Positions 1-6,775 are shown, numbered from the stretch's first letter. The stretch: 9,989 bases of DNA from Planctomycetota bacterium (GCA_016200125.1 JACQFK010000656.1:1-9989); one strand, 5' to 3'. Notes: generated by a model from the letters alone, not told the origin. Program-made: numbers and translations.

Positions 1-29
1 CCGTTCGGCCCGCCCAGAAGGGTCAACAT
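1..29 (-). CDS. Start of a probable P-loop NTPase (partial, runs off the left edge)
   Basis: Only the first nine codons are inside the window, reading MLTLLGGPN followed by a partial glycine codon. The ATG lies at 29-27. AGGAGG on the minus strand at 45-40 is a good Shine-Dalgarno at 10 nt spacing, and AGAGG directly abuts the ATG. A start of the type hydrophobic strand then GGPNG is characteristic of Walker A loops (GGPNGAGKS/T) in zeta-toxin-like and other small predicted ATPases, but the diagnostic GK(S/T) lies outside the window, so the family is an inference. It follows the sigma-factor gene on the same strand after about 88 bp and could be co-transcribed with it; I see no strong terminator between them. 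Confidence 0.5.
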
Positions 30-117
30 CCTCTTTGATCCTCCTGCATAAGTTACACATCTGAATAACCGTGGGGGGACGAAATGTCGCAAGGATTTGC
101 CGGAATCCGGGGGGAAG

Positions 118-996
118 CTAGTCGCTTCCGCCTTCCTTGGAGAAGCGTTCCTGGAGCTTGGACAGGGCCGCCTTCTGGATCTGGCGAACCCGCTCCCGGG
201 TGAGGCGGAGCTTGCGGCCGATCTCGTCCAGGGTCATGGGGTGGCCTTCATAGAGGCCGAAGCGCAGGCGCAGGACGGCCGCCTCGCGCTCGCTGATCGA
301 GCCCAGCAGGGTCGCGATGCGCTCGAGGTCGGCGTGCGACGGCGACACCCCTCCGTCGGCCTGCTGGCGGTCGGTCCGGTCGTCGGCGACTTCGCCCGTG
401 GCGGCCCACATGACGTCGAGGCTCACGGGCCGCGAGAAGTTCTCGGAGGCGCGGATCGCCCGCTTGAGGATCTCCACGCCCTCCTTCCCCAGGCCCATCT
501 CGACGGCGGCCTCGGCGATCTCGGGGACGCGGCCGTGCTTCTGGAGGAAGCCGTGCTCCAGCGTCTTCCACTTGGCGATGATTTCGACCAGGTATGAGGG
601 AAGGCGCACGGTCTTGCCGGTGTTGATCAGCGCGCGGCGCATCGCCTGCTGGATCCACCAGGTGGCGTAGGTCGAGAAGCGGCACTTCCGAGCGGGATTG
701 AACTTCTCGACGGCGTGGAGGAGGCCGAGGTTGCCTTCCTCGATCAGGTCGAGCAGCGAGAGACCGCGGTTGGCGAAGTACTTCGCGATCGACACGACGA
801 GGCGGAGGTTCGCGCGGATGAACTCCTCGCGCGCCTTGAGGCCGTCCTTGCGGTCCTCCGGCTTGGAGGAGTTGATCTTCTTCATCCTGCGGGCGAGGGA
901 CATCTCCTCGCGGGCCGTGAGAAGAGGGACCGCCTGGATTTCCTTGAGGTATTGTTCGACCCCGGACTCCTGTCGAACCAGGCCTGCCAATGCCAT
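118..996 (-). CDS. RNA polymerase sigma-70 family factor (group 1/2 type, RpoD/RpoS-like)
   Basis: This protein directs RNA polymerase core to -10/-35 promoters. With the start at 996 it has 292 residues. Region 1.2 is at about 13-47 (VEQYLKEI...PLLT). Region 2 is at about 53-124, with the core-binding and -10 recognition helices; FSTYATWWIQQAMRRAL at 107-123 is the classic 2.3/2.4 signature. Region 3 follows, then an acidic linker. Region 4 has a helix-turn-helix at about 255-274 (TLDEIGRKLRLTRERVRQIQ). There is no long region 1.1, and the length resembles group 2 or compact primary sigmas. An upstream in-frame ATG at 1008 exists, but it is part of a perfect TATAAT on this strand, so it would not be transcribed from that promoter; I therefore prefer the ATG at 996. 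Neither ATG has a Shine-Dalgarno. Family assignment is very secure; which sigma it is in this organism is not. Confidence 0.95.
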   Translation of the reverse strand: MALAGLVRQESGVEQYLKEIQAVPLLTAREEMSLARRMKKINSSKPEDRKDGLKAREEFIRANLRLVVSIAKYFANRGLSLLDLIEEGNLGLLHAVEKFNPARKCRFSTYATWWIQQAMRRALINTGKTVRLPSYLVEIIAKWKTLEHGFLQKHGRVPEIAEAAVEMGLGKEGVEILKRAIRASENFSRPVSLDVMWAATGEVADDRTDRQQADGGVSPSHADLERIATLLGSISEREAAVLRLRFGLYEGHPMTLDEIGRKLRLTRERVRQIQKAALSKLQERFSKEGGSD

Positions 997-1006
997 GTGG
1001 CTTCGC

Positions 1007-1034
1007 ATTATACGGGCGGGACGCGGTGAATCAA
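1007..1034 (-). promoter_or_regulatory. Sigma-70-type promoter of the sigma-factor gene
   Basis: On the minus strand TTGATT (1034-1029) is followed by a 16-bp spacer and a perfect TATAAT (1012-1007). Transcription would begin near 1001-998, only 0-5 nt before the ATG at 996, so the message would be leaderless or nearly so. The -35 box overlaps one arm of an 8-bp inverted repeat (1033-1052). The boxes are seen directly; the start site is inferred from normal spacing. Confidence 0.7.
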
Positions 1035-1052
1035 TCTCTGGATGCAGAGATT
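1033..1052. repeat. Perfect 8-bp inverted repeat: possible terminator or operator
   Basis: AATCTCTG and CAGAGATT flank a 4-nt GATG loop. The element lies 28 bp beyond the stop codon of the 80-residue protein and touches the -35 box of the sigma-factor promoter on the same strand. It could fold as a hairpin ending the upstream transcript, although only a broken T-run (TTGATTC) follows. Alternatively it could be a binding site controlling the sigma gene. The structure is certain; the function is not. Confidence 0.5.
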
Positions 1053-1080
1053 CGGATGAAATACCGGAAGCGAGGGGGGA

Positions 1081-1323
1081 CTAGACGGGACCCTTCTTGG
1101 GCTTTTTCGGGTCGATCCGGACGATCTCGTAGACCTTGTCGATCATGTTCAGCTGCATGCCCGTGGAGCCGTAGCCCTCGAACTTCCAGCCGAACCACTG
1201 CTTCGAGAAGGAACCCTCGTACCACTTCCCGTCGATCTGGACCTTGTAGCGCTTCCGTGAGTCGATGTGGGAGGATTCGGAGGAAGTGCCGACGGGAATT
1301 TTCTTGAGCTTGGTCTCGGCCAT
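1081..1323 (-). CDS. Hypothetical 80-residue basic protein
   Basis: I do not recognise the family. The start is well supported: GGGGAG on the minus strand (1334-1329) sits 5 nt before the ATG at 1323. The protein has no signal peptide or membrane segment. It has an alternating hydrophobic and aromatic middle (KRYKVQIDGKWYEGSFSKQW, about residues 24-43, then FGWKFEGYGSTG), which suggests a small beta-rich fold. It ends in a lysine/proline tail (PKKPKKGPV) that could contact nucleic acid or another acidic partner. It has its own predicted promoter and lies upstream of the sigma-factor gene on the same strand, so read-through into that gene is possible. Confidence 0.7.
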   Translation of the reverse strand: MAETKLKKIPVGTSSESSHIDSRKRYKVQIDGKWYEGSFSKQWFGWKFEGYGSTGMQLNMIDKVYEIVRIDPKKPKKGPV

Positions 1324-1413
1324 CAGATCTCCCCTGCCCTGCGGTGGTTCATCGGGGTCCGGAAGTCCACGGGCGACTGGAGCCCGATACGGGTTCGAAA
1401 GATCACTGAGCCT

Positions 1414-1442
1414 ATTCTACCAGATGACTTGTCCATTCTCAC
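1414..1442 (-). promoter_or_regulatory. Candidate promoter for the 80-residue protein gene
   Basis: TAGAAT (1419-1414, minus strand) matches five of six -10 positions. GTGAGA (1442-1437), 17 bp upstream, matches four of six -35 positions. Transcription from here would give an untranslated leader of about 85 nt. It lies in the non-coding divergent region 1324-1574, which is visibly richer in A and T than the genes around it and holds no RNA gene or repeat that I could support. Confidence 0.35.
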
Positions 1443-1574
1443 GATTCTTGAGGTTTGAACGACGTTTTCGATTCCGCTTCCGACGGATTTGTGGGGCTCC
1501 GGATTCGTTTTCGAGGATCATGCAACCGCCTGCCGCCAAGCACTTTACGACCCCAGCTGAAGGTCGAAGCTGGC

Positions 1575-2075
1575 ATGGCAGTTGCGATCCTGATGCGCAT
1601 GAATACCTCCGAAGCGCCCCGACCCGGGTCCGCCGCGAAGATGCCGCCATCGATCACGACGGCCGAGCTGATGCGTCACCTCGGCGCAGGGGAGAAGATC
1701 CATCTCGTCGATGTGCGCGAGCCGGCTCCTTTCGGCGTGCGTCACATCGCCGGGTCGCTGAACGCCCCCGACTCGCAGACCACGGCGCTGGTGAAGAAGC
1801 TTCAGACGCTCGGGAAGGCGGTGCTGCTGTGCCAGGACGGCCGCCAGAGCGCGATGGTGGTGCGGACGCTGGGCTTCTGCGGTTTCAGGACCCTGGCCTT
1901 CCTGGAGGGGGGGATCTCGGCCTGGGCGGCGGCCGGGGGCAAGCTGGCTGAGACGACGCGAACGGAGGGCTTCGAGCGCGAACTGCCCCGCGAGCCCGAG
2001 CCGCCGAGCGCCCCGCCCCCGAGGCCCGGCCTGCTGGCCGCCCTCAAGGGCATCCTCCACCGTGAAACGAAATAA
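1575..2075 (+). CDS. Single-domain rhodanese-like sulfurtransferase
   Basis: Rhodanese domains carry sulfane sulfur as a cysteine persulfide. From the ATG at 1575 the protein has 166 residues. The domain occupies about 27-124: strand IHLVDVREP (42-50), RHIAGSLNAP (56-65), the catalytic loop CQDGRQS with Cys86, and the closing EGGISAWAAAGG (111-122). A proline-rich tail leads to a short hydrophobic helix (LLAALKGIL) and the end HRETK. The frame is open back to a TTG at 1455, but that stretch is low in coding character. ATGs at 1593 and 1599 are alternatives; GAAGG 11 nt before 1575 is a modest Shine-Dalgarno. There is no signal peptide, so it is probably cytoplasmic. The last codons and the TAA stop lie inside a dispersed palindromic repeat. 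Partner and sulfur donor are unknown. Confidence 0.85.
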   Translation: MAVAILMRMNTSEAPRPGSAAKMPPSITTAELMRHLGAGEKIHLVDVREPAPFGVRHIAGSLNAPDSQTTALVKKLQTLGKAVLLCQDGRQSAMVVRTLGFCGFRTLAFLEGGISAWAAAGGKLAETTRTEGFERELPREPEPPSAPPPRPGLLAALKGILHRETK

Positions 2076-2093
2076 ACCGTTTGTTTCGTTGCA
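2063..2093. repeat. AT-rich 31-bp quasi-palindromic repeat, copy A
   Basis: The core at 2066-2090 has 12-bp arms AACGAAATAAAC and GTTTGTTTCGTT around a single C, with one mismatch between the arms. Read on the minus strand, it matches copies B and C (9082-9143) at 24 of 25 core positions each, and its TGC/TCA flanks match copy B exactly. It sits in a 22-bp gap between convergent genes and supplies the rhodanese stop codon. It is strikingly AT-rich for this sequence. There is no following T-run, so a simple intrinsic terminator is unlikely. Confidence 0.85.
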
Positions 2094-2097
2094 GCCG

Positions 2098-3360
2098 CTA
2101 TTTCTGCTCGATCCGATAGAGGTTCGAGTCGGTGCGGATGAAGAAGGACTTGCCGGCGATCGCCGGGGTCGACTTGCACTCCGCGCCGCCGTCCAGCTTG
2201 TTCCGGCCGAGCTCCTTGTACTCGCGGCCCGGCTGGATCACCGTCGCGCTCCCGTCCTCCGCGAAGAAGTAGATCACGCCGTCCGCAAACAGCGGCGATG
2301 CCGAGAAGTTTGATCCCGCCACCCGCGAGGCCCAGACCTGCGCACCCGTCTTGGCGTCCACGCAGCAGGCCGCCGCGTTGTCCGTCACCACGTAGAGCAG
2401 GTCCTCCACCAGCACCGGCGAGGGCTTGTGCCCGATCCCCTTGTTCGTCTTCCACGCGATGTTCGAAGCCGTGACGTCGCCCTTCCCCTCGGGCTTGATC
2501 GCGATCAGCTCCTTGCCGGCGCCCGTCGTGATGTACACCAGCCCGTTGCCGTACAGGCTCCGCATCGCGGGTGAATGGCCCCCGTGCTTGATCCACCACA
2601 GCACCTTGCCCGTGTGCGGATCGAGCGAAACCGCCGCCGACGACGCCGGGCTGATCAGCTGGGGCTTTCCGCCCACGTCGATGACGATCGGCGTGCTGTA
2701 GCCCTTCTTCCGGTCGCCGTCGTCCGTCCCGAAATCGTGGGTCCGGTCGGATTTCCACACCGTCTTCCCCGACTTCTTGTCCAGCGCCACCAGGTACTGC
2801 ACGTCGTAGCCGTCGAAGGTCAGGATCAGCAGGTTTTCGAACAGGATCGGCGAGGACCCGGCCCCGCGCCAGTGGTTGCAGAGCAGGTCCTCCCGCGCCC
2901 AGACCACCTTCCCCGCCTTCGTGTCCAGGCAGGCCGTGCCGTAGGTGCCGAAGTGGACGTAGATCCGCCCTTCCTCGATCGCCGGGGTCGGCGACGCGTA
3001 GCTGTTGTACTTCTCCCACAGCGGGTCGGGCTTGGCGATCGTGAACAGCTTGTGGTCGACCAGGACCTTTCCCGTGTCGCGGTCCACGCAGACGACCGAC
3101 AGCTCCTTCCCGTCGCGCGTCCCCGTCGTCAGCCAGACCTGCTTGCCCCAGACTACGGGCGAGGACCAGCCGCGGCCGTGGATCGGCGTCTTCCAGACGA
3201 CGTTCTTCGTCTCGCTCCACTCGCGGGGGAGCCCCGTCGCATCCGAATGGCCGCCGCCGCCCGGACCGCGGAACTCCGCCCAGTTCTCCGCCGCGGGACG
3301 CATCCCGCTGACGCTCACCAGCGAAACCACGACCGCCGCCGCCTGGATCCATAGATTCAT
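2098..3360 (-). CDS. Secreted PQQ-like beta-propeller protein (first copy)
   Basis: The 420-residue protein starts at the ATG at 3360, preceded by GAGGA at 6 nt; an ATG at 3387 lies within the promoter. Residues 1-24 form a signal peptide. NWAEFRGPGG (26-35) is the usual opening of planctomycete PQQ-like proteins (WxxFRGP). Repeated blades of the type VxxLDxxTGKVxW follow: VVCVDRDTGKVLVD, ACLDTKAGKVVWA, LVALDKKSGKTVWK, AVSLDPHTGKVLWW and CCVDAKTGAQVWA, giving about seven blades. This is the PF13360/BamB-like fold. I see no evidence that it binds PQQ or acts as a dehydrogenase; it may be an envelope scaffold or binding protein. It lies downstream of the receiver gene but has its own promoter. 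Confidence 0.9.
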   Translation of the reverse strand: MNLWIQAAAVVVSLVSVSGMRPAAENWAEFRGPGGGGHSDATGLPREWSETKNVVWKTPIHGRGWSSPVVWGKQVWLTTGTRDGKELSVVCVDRDTGKVLVDHKLFTIAKPDPLWEKYNSYASPTPAIEEGRIYVHFGTYGTACLDTKAGKVVWAREDLLCNHWRGAGSSPILFENLLILTFDGYDVQYLVALDKKSGKTVWKSDRTHDFGTDDGDRKKGYSTPIVIDVGGKPQLISPASSAAVSLDPHTGKVLWWIKHGGHSPAMRSLYGNGLVYITTGAGKELIAIKPEGKGDVTASNIAWKTNKGIGHKPSPVLVEDLLYVVTDNAAACCVDAKTGAQVWASRVAGSNFSASPLFADGVIYFFAEDGSATVIQPGREYKELGRNKLDGGAECKSTPAIAGKSFFIRTDSNLYRIEQK

Positions 3361-3386
3361 GGAAGGTCCTCGTTCATGGGTCTGCA

Positions 3387-3394
3387 ATTATATA
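3387..3394 (-). promoter_or_regulatory. -10 element (TATATAAT) of the first PQQ-like gene
   Basis: A perfect TATAAT (3392-3387, minus strand), extended upstream as TATATAAT, lies 26 bp before the ATG at 3360. Transcription would start near 3380 and include the GAGGA ribosome-binding site. No good -35 hexamer is visible at 16-18 bp, where the sequence overlaps the end of the receiver gene, so an activator or another sigma region may compensate. Confidence 0.5.
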
Positions 3395-3415
3395 CGACCG
3401 TGCCGGGGGGCGGAT

Positions 3416-3805
3416 CTATTGTTGATCGTCTTTTGCCGCGGCGACCGCGCGCCGGATCGCCTCGTGAAGGTCGGTCAGGCCGAAGGGCTTGCGCAGGAAT
3501 TCCACACCGGCGAGATCCGCATCCCCGATCGCCAGCTCCTCGAGCGTGTTGCTCGACATGAGCACCGTCGGCGGACATTTCCCCTTCTTCCGGAGCGCCT
3601 TGATCAGCTCCATCCCCGTCTTCCTGGGCATCCGGAAGTCCGTGATGAGGACGTCGACCCGGATCTTCTCCAGCTTCAGGAGCGCCTCCTCGCCGTTGCT
3701 GCAGGTCTCCACCTGGTGACCCCGCTGCCGGAGCGCCGAGATCAGGAGCCTCCGCACGAGCTCCTCATCCTCCACGACCAGGATCTTGCGGGCAGGATCA
3801 GTCAT
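3416..3805 (-). CDS. Stand-alone response regulator receiver (CheY-like)
   Basis: The 129-residue protein is a single REC domain with no output domain. All catalytic positions are present: acidic pair Glu12-Asp13, phospho-acceptor Asp56 in LITDFRMP, Ser84 in LMSSN (the switch Thr/Ser) and Lys106 in FLRKPF. Such proteins receive a phosphoryl group from a histidine kinase and act by protein-protein contact. No kinase is encoded in the window, so its partner is unknown. It has no signal peptide and is cytoplasmic. The Shine-Dalgarno before the ATG at 3805 is weak. It lies between two PQQ-like propeller genes, 55 bp before one on the same strand and 138 bp from the other, which is divergent; a regulatory link is only a guess. 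Confidence 0.92.
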   Translation of the reverse strand: MTDPARKILVVEDEELVRRLLISALRQRGHQVETCSNGEEALLKLEKIRVDVLITDFRMPRKTGMELIKALRKKGKCPPTVLMSSNTLEELAIGDADLAGVEFLRKPFGLTDLHEAIRRAVAAAKDDQQ

Positions 3806-3909
3806 AAGGCTTCAGGAGCAATCGATGTGCCACGCGGGCCCGGGGCGCCGCCCCTCCCCGACCGCCAAGCTCGACGGCATTGCCGACATTTTGGAAGGTC
3901 GCTTCAGGC

Positions 3910-3937
3910 TTGACCTCCTTCCCGAAGCTGGGAGAAT
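3910..3937 (+). promoter_or_regulatory. Weak candidate promoter of the second PQQ-like gene
   Basis: TTGACC (3910-3915) is followed, after 16 bp, by GAGAAT (3932-3937). Start-site spacing would put +1 at or very near the ATG at 3944, giving a leaderless message. However, GGGAG (3930-3934) at 9 nt from the ATG is a reasonable Shine-Dalgarno and overlaps the same bases, so the two readings compete and a promoter further upstream is equally possible. Confidence 0.3.
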
Positions 3938-3943
3938 GGGCCG

Positions 3944-5257
3944 ATGCTCGCGGCCCTTCTGCTCGCCCTCGCCCTGCAGGACCCCGCCCCGCCCGACCTG
4001 GGGACGCGCAAGGCGGGCGTCGACTGGCCGGGCTTCCTCGGGCCCAACCACGACGGCAGCTCCCCCGAGCGCGGCGTCGCCCCCTGGCCGCCGGCCGGCC
4101 CCCGCCGCGTGTGGGAACGGGAGCTGGCCGAGAGCTACGCGACCTGCAGCATCCAGCACGGGCGCCTCTTCCTGTTCGACCGGCCGGGTCCCAAGTTCCG
4201 GCTGGTCTGCCTCAAGGCCGAGACCGGCGAGCCGATCTGGTCCGCCGAATACGACTCCGACTACGCCGACGGCTACGGCGCCGGCAACGGCCCCCGCTGC
4301 TGCCCCGTAGTCGACGACGACCGCGTCTACACCTTCGGTCCCGAGGGCCTCCTCCACTGCTTCCGCACGGCCGACGGCAAGGTCGTCTGGAAGAAGAACA
4401 CCTCCGAGGAGTTCGGCGTCGTTCCAAATTTCTTTGGAGTCGGAAGCACGCCGATCATCGAAGGCGACCTGCTCATCGCGATGGTCGGCGGCAGCCCGCC
4501 CGGCAGCCCCAACATCATGTCCGGCGAGACGAAGGGCGCCGGCAGCGGCGTGGTGGCCTTCGACAAGCGCAGCGGCGCCCTGAAGTACAAGCTCAGCGAC
4601 GAGCTGGCGAGCTATGCCAGCCCCCTCACGACGACGATCAACGGCCGCCGCTGGGGCTTCGTCTTCGCCCGGGGCGGGCTCGTCGGCTTCGAGCCGGCGA
4701 CCGGCAAGGTCGACTTCCACTATCCCTGGCGCGCCCGCAGCGTCACCACCGTCAACATCGCCAATCCCGTCGTCGCCGGGGACCTCGTGCTGGTCTCCGA
4801 AGCCTACGGCGTGGGCAGCGCGGTCATCCGCGTCCGCCCCGGCGCTGCCGAGCCCGTCTGGGAGGACGGCCGCAAGCGCGACCGCTCCCTCATGGCCTAC
4901 TGGAACACGCCCGTGCAGGCGGGCGGCTTCGTCTACGGCTCCAACGGCATGAACTCCGACGCCGACCTCCGCTGCGTCGAGATGGCGACCGGCAAGGTCC
5001 GCTGGAGCTCCTCCGACGTCCGCCAGTGCTCTCTGCTCGGGGTCGACAGTCATCTCGTCGGCCTCGGCGAGGACGGCATTCTCTATCTGATCAAGGCGAA
5101 CCCCGACAAGTGCGAGGTCCTGTCCCGCACGCTGATGCTCGACGCCAAAGGCGGGCCGCTGCTCCAGTCGCCCGCGCGCGCCGCCCCCGTTCTCTCGCAC
5201 GGGCTTCTCTACCTGCGCGCCAGCAACCGCCTGGTCTGCCTGGAGCTGATCAAGTGA
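3944..5257 (+). CDS. Secreted PQQ-like beta-propeller protein (second copy)
   Basis: This 437-residue protein has a very short hydrophobic leader (MLAALLLALALQ) lacking a basic residue, then DWPGFLGPNHDG (27-38), the same WxxFxGP opening as the copy at 2098-3360. Blade motifs include LVCLKAETGEPIWS, LHCFRTADGKVVWK, VVAFDKRSGALKYK, LVGFEPATGKVDFH and LRCVEMATGKVRWS, consistent with a seven- to eight-bladed propeller. A cysteine pair (RCCPVV, near residue 120) may allow a disulfide. No catalytic dehydrogenase signature is seen, so an enzymatic role is not supported. The stop overlaps the start of the TPR gene, so the two products are probably made together in the same compartment. A long overlapping antisense frame is a composition artefact. 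Confidence 0.9.
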   Translation: MLAALLLALALQDPAPPDLGTRKAGVDWPGFLGPNHDGSSPERGVAPWPPAGPRRVWERELAESYATCSIQHGRLFLFDRPGPKFRLVCLKAETGEPIWSAEYDSDYADGYGAGNGPRCCPVVDDDRVYTFGPEGLLHCFRTADGKVVWKKNTSEEFGVVPNFFGVGSTPIIEGDLLIAMVGGSPPGSPNIMSGETKGAGSGVVAFDKRSGALKYKLSDELASYASPLTTTINGRRWGFVFARGGLVGFEPATGKVDFHYPWRARSVTTVNIANPVVAGDLVLVSEAYGVGSAVIRVRPGAAEPVWEDGRKRDRSLMAYWNTPVQAGGFVYGSNGMNSDADLRCVEMATGKVRWSSSDVRQCSLLGVDSHLVGLGEDGILYLIKANPDKCEVLSRTLMLDAKGGPLLQSPARAAPVLSHGLLYLRASNRLVCLELIK

Positions 5258-5940
5258 AGTACGCCTTGCCGCTCCTGCTGGCGCTGGCCGACGACCCGCC
5301 GCTTTCCGCCGAGCGCCGCAAGCAGATCGCGGACGACTGCCGCGCGGTCCTCAAGGATTCTTCGGATCCCTCGGCGCGGGGAGACGCCCACTTCAAGCTC
5401 GCGGACTTCCCCAAGGCGCTGGCCGAGTACGAGAAGATGGTGGAGCTCGACCCGAGCCTCGAGAGGAGCCACTGGCGCCGCGGGATCGCGTACTTCTACG
5501 CCGGCCTCTACGCCAAGGCCGCGCACCAGTTCGAGATCTACAACTCGTTCGACAATGTCGACCGGGAGAACGGCATCTGGCGCTACTTCTCGCAGGTCAA
5601 GGCCTACGGAAAAGACAAGGCGCGGGAGGGCCTGCTGAAGTACGAGAAGGACGACCGGGAGCCCTTCCCGGACGTCTACCAGCTCTTCGAGGGCAAGCGG
5701 AGCCCCGACGAGATCATCGCGAAGATCAAGGCCGCCGAGATCGGCGACGATGCCAGGGAGAGCCGGTATTTCTATGCCCATCTCTACATCGGCCTGAATC
5801 ACGCGGTCGAGAACAGGCCGGACGAGGCCGCGAAGCATCTCAGGAAGGCCGTCGAGAACACCTGGGCCCCGAAGGCCGGCTACGGCCCCGCGTACATGTG
5901 GCACGTGGGCCGCCTGCACTACGACCTGCTGAAGAAGTAG
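5254..5940 (+). CDS. Exported TPR-repeat protein (GTG start)
   Basis: The 228-residue protein begins at a GTG (5254) that shares bases with the TGA of the propeller gene (GTGA), with GGAG 8 nt upstream; this indicates translational coupling. The N-terminus (M)KYALPLLLALADD looks like a short signal peptide. Two consecutive TPR units cover about 44-97 (AHFKLADFPKALAEYEKMVELDP, then a unit beginning HWRRGIAYFYAGLY). A third TPR-like segment lies near the C-terminus (HLYIGLNHAVENRPDEAAKHLRKAVE, about 180-205). The middle (FEGKRSPDEIIAKIKAAE) is helical and charged. It probably works as a protein-protein adaptor with the upstream propeller; partner unknown. It is convergent with the DUF1080 gene, with 5 bp between the stop codons. 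Confidence 0.88.
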   Translation: MKYALPLLLALADDPPLSAERRKQIADDCRAVLKDSSDPSARGDAHFKLADFPKALAEYEKMVELDPSLERSHWRRGIAYFYAGLYAKAAHQFEIYNSFDNVDRENGIWRYFSQVKAYGKDKAREGLLKYEKDDREPFPDVYQLFEGKRSPDEIIAKIKAAEIGDDARESRYFYAHLYIGLNHAVENRPDEAAKHLRKAVENTWAPKAGYGPAYMWHVGRLHYDLLKK

Positions 5941-5953
5941 AAGCCCTACTTCT
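5933..5953. repeat. 8-bp inverted repeat spanning two convergent stop codons
   Basis: AGAAGTAG and CTACTTCT flank a 5-nt loop. Each arm contains the TAG stop of one of the two convergent genes. A bidirectional termination hairpin is conceivable, but the stem is AT-rich with no T-run, and the symmetry follows simply from both genes ending in AAG TAG. Confidence 0.3.
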
Positions 5954-6671
5954 CGGCTTCGATTCCCGTCTGCTCCGGCGTCGCCATCCCTGCGGGCAGC
6001 TCCATGATCTTGATGTTCCGGAAGTGGATCTCGGCGCCTTCCGACTCCAGGCAGAGGTAGCCCTTCCGCTGGGTCGCCTTGCTGATGCCGTTCACGAACT
6101 TGCCGTTGATGGACATCTTGACGACGCCGTCGACCGCGACCACGTCATACACGTTCCACTCGCCCTTCCCCTTGCAGCGCAGTTCCCAGGACTTGCTGCG
6201 CTCGCCGCGGGGATTGTCGGGAACGATCTTGTTGCCGCCCACGCCGAAGAGCTCGCCGCTCACGTAGGCGATGTCGCGCGGCTTGCCGTCCTTGTCCTTG
6301 TTCAGGTTGGGCCAGTCGAGCTCCAGCATCTGGATCTCCAGCCCGCGGGGGAACGGAGAGTTCGGCTTCGCGACGGCGTCGCTCCAGGCGAAGCAGCCGG
6401 AGTTGCCGCCCGCCTCCATGTGCATCCACTCGATGTGGAGCACGAAGTTCTCGAACATCTTGTCGGTCCGCATCACGCCGGTCGGCTTCCCGTTGCAGAT
6501 GATCATCCCGTCGCGCACCGACCAGGTGTCCTTGGCGCAATTGACGTTGACCCAGCCGCTCAGGTCCTTGCCGTTGAACAGGTCGCGCCACTGCGGCAGG
6601 TCCTGGGCCGGCTGGACCGGCGTTCCCGAGACGAGCAACCCGCAGCCGATCAGCAGCATCGCGATTTTCAT
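5946..6671 (-). CDS. Secreted DUF1080 (3-keto-disaccharide hydrolase-like) protein
   Basis: The 241-residue protein has a signal peptide (about 1-23) and then one DUF1080 domain, opening with [13 protein letters not shown] (28-40) and closing with [12 protein letters not shown] (about 218-229). The fold is a concanavalin-like beta-sandwich. Characterised members hydrolyse 3-keto-glycosides, and the family is greatly expanded in planctomycetes; substrate cannot be read from sequence. Other family features seen are [11 protein letters not shown], the [16 protein letters not shown] strand pair and the [19 protein letters not shown] hairpin. Cys10 (LIGC) resembles a lipobox but leaves too short a leader, so I favour a soluble secreted protein. 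GGAGG at 6 nt before the ATG at 6671 fixes the start. It is divergent from the PSCyt/PSD gene with 104 bp between starts, so they may share control. Confidence 0.92.
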   Translation of the reverse strand: MKIAMLLIGCGLLVSGTPVQPAQDLPQWRDLFNGKDLSGWVNVNCAKDTWSVRDGMIICNGKPTGVMRTDKMFENFVLHIEWMHMEAGGNSGCFAWSDAVAKPNSPFPRGLEIQMLELDWPNLNKDKDGKPRDIAYVSGELFGVGGNKIVPDNPRGERSKSWELRCKGKGEWNVYDVVAVDGVVKMSINGKFVNGISKATQRKGYLCLESEGAEIHFRNIKIMELPAGMATPEQTGIEAEK

Positions 6672-6775
6672 GGGGTTCCTCCGATGTGATCCCGCCGATA
6701 CTAACTACACGCCCGCGACGATCTTTTTGCAATCCCACGCGCCTCCGGCACAGGTGTAAAGTAGGGCAGAACACC

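Noticed and set aside
92..107. Small hairpin (GGATT/AATCC) after the sigma-factor gene as a terminator
   Set aside because: Only five base pairs and no T-run on the minus strand.
1335..1410. Possible tRNA suggested by GGGTTCGAAA near 1391-1400
   Set aside because: The bases around the TTCGAAA loop do not pair into a T-stem, and no matching acceptor or anticodon stem is present.
1455..1574. N-terminal extension of the rhodanese from a TTG at 1455
   Set aside because: It has poor coding character and no properly spaced ribosome-binding site, and the rhodanese domain starts well after the ATG at 1575.
3842..3854. GC-rich hairpin GGGGC/GCCCC in the divergent region before the second PQQ-like gene
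   Set aside because: A 5-bp stem with a 3-nt loop is expected by chance in sequence this rich in G and C; no T-run follows.
3812..5200. 462-residue open frame antisense to the second PQQ-like gene
   Set aside because: Composition artefact of GC-rich third positions; repetitive Ala/Gly/Val/Asp sequence without motifs.
3880..5253. Long upstream part of the frame that contains the TPR gene
   Set aside because: It overlaps the well-supported propeller gene in another frame and translates to Arg/Pro/Gly-rich nonsense; only the part from GTG 5254 is a real protein.
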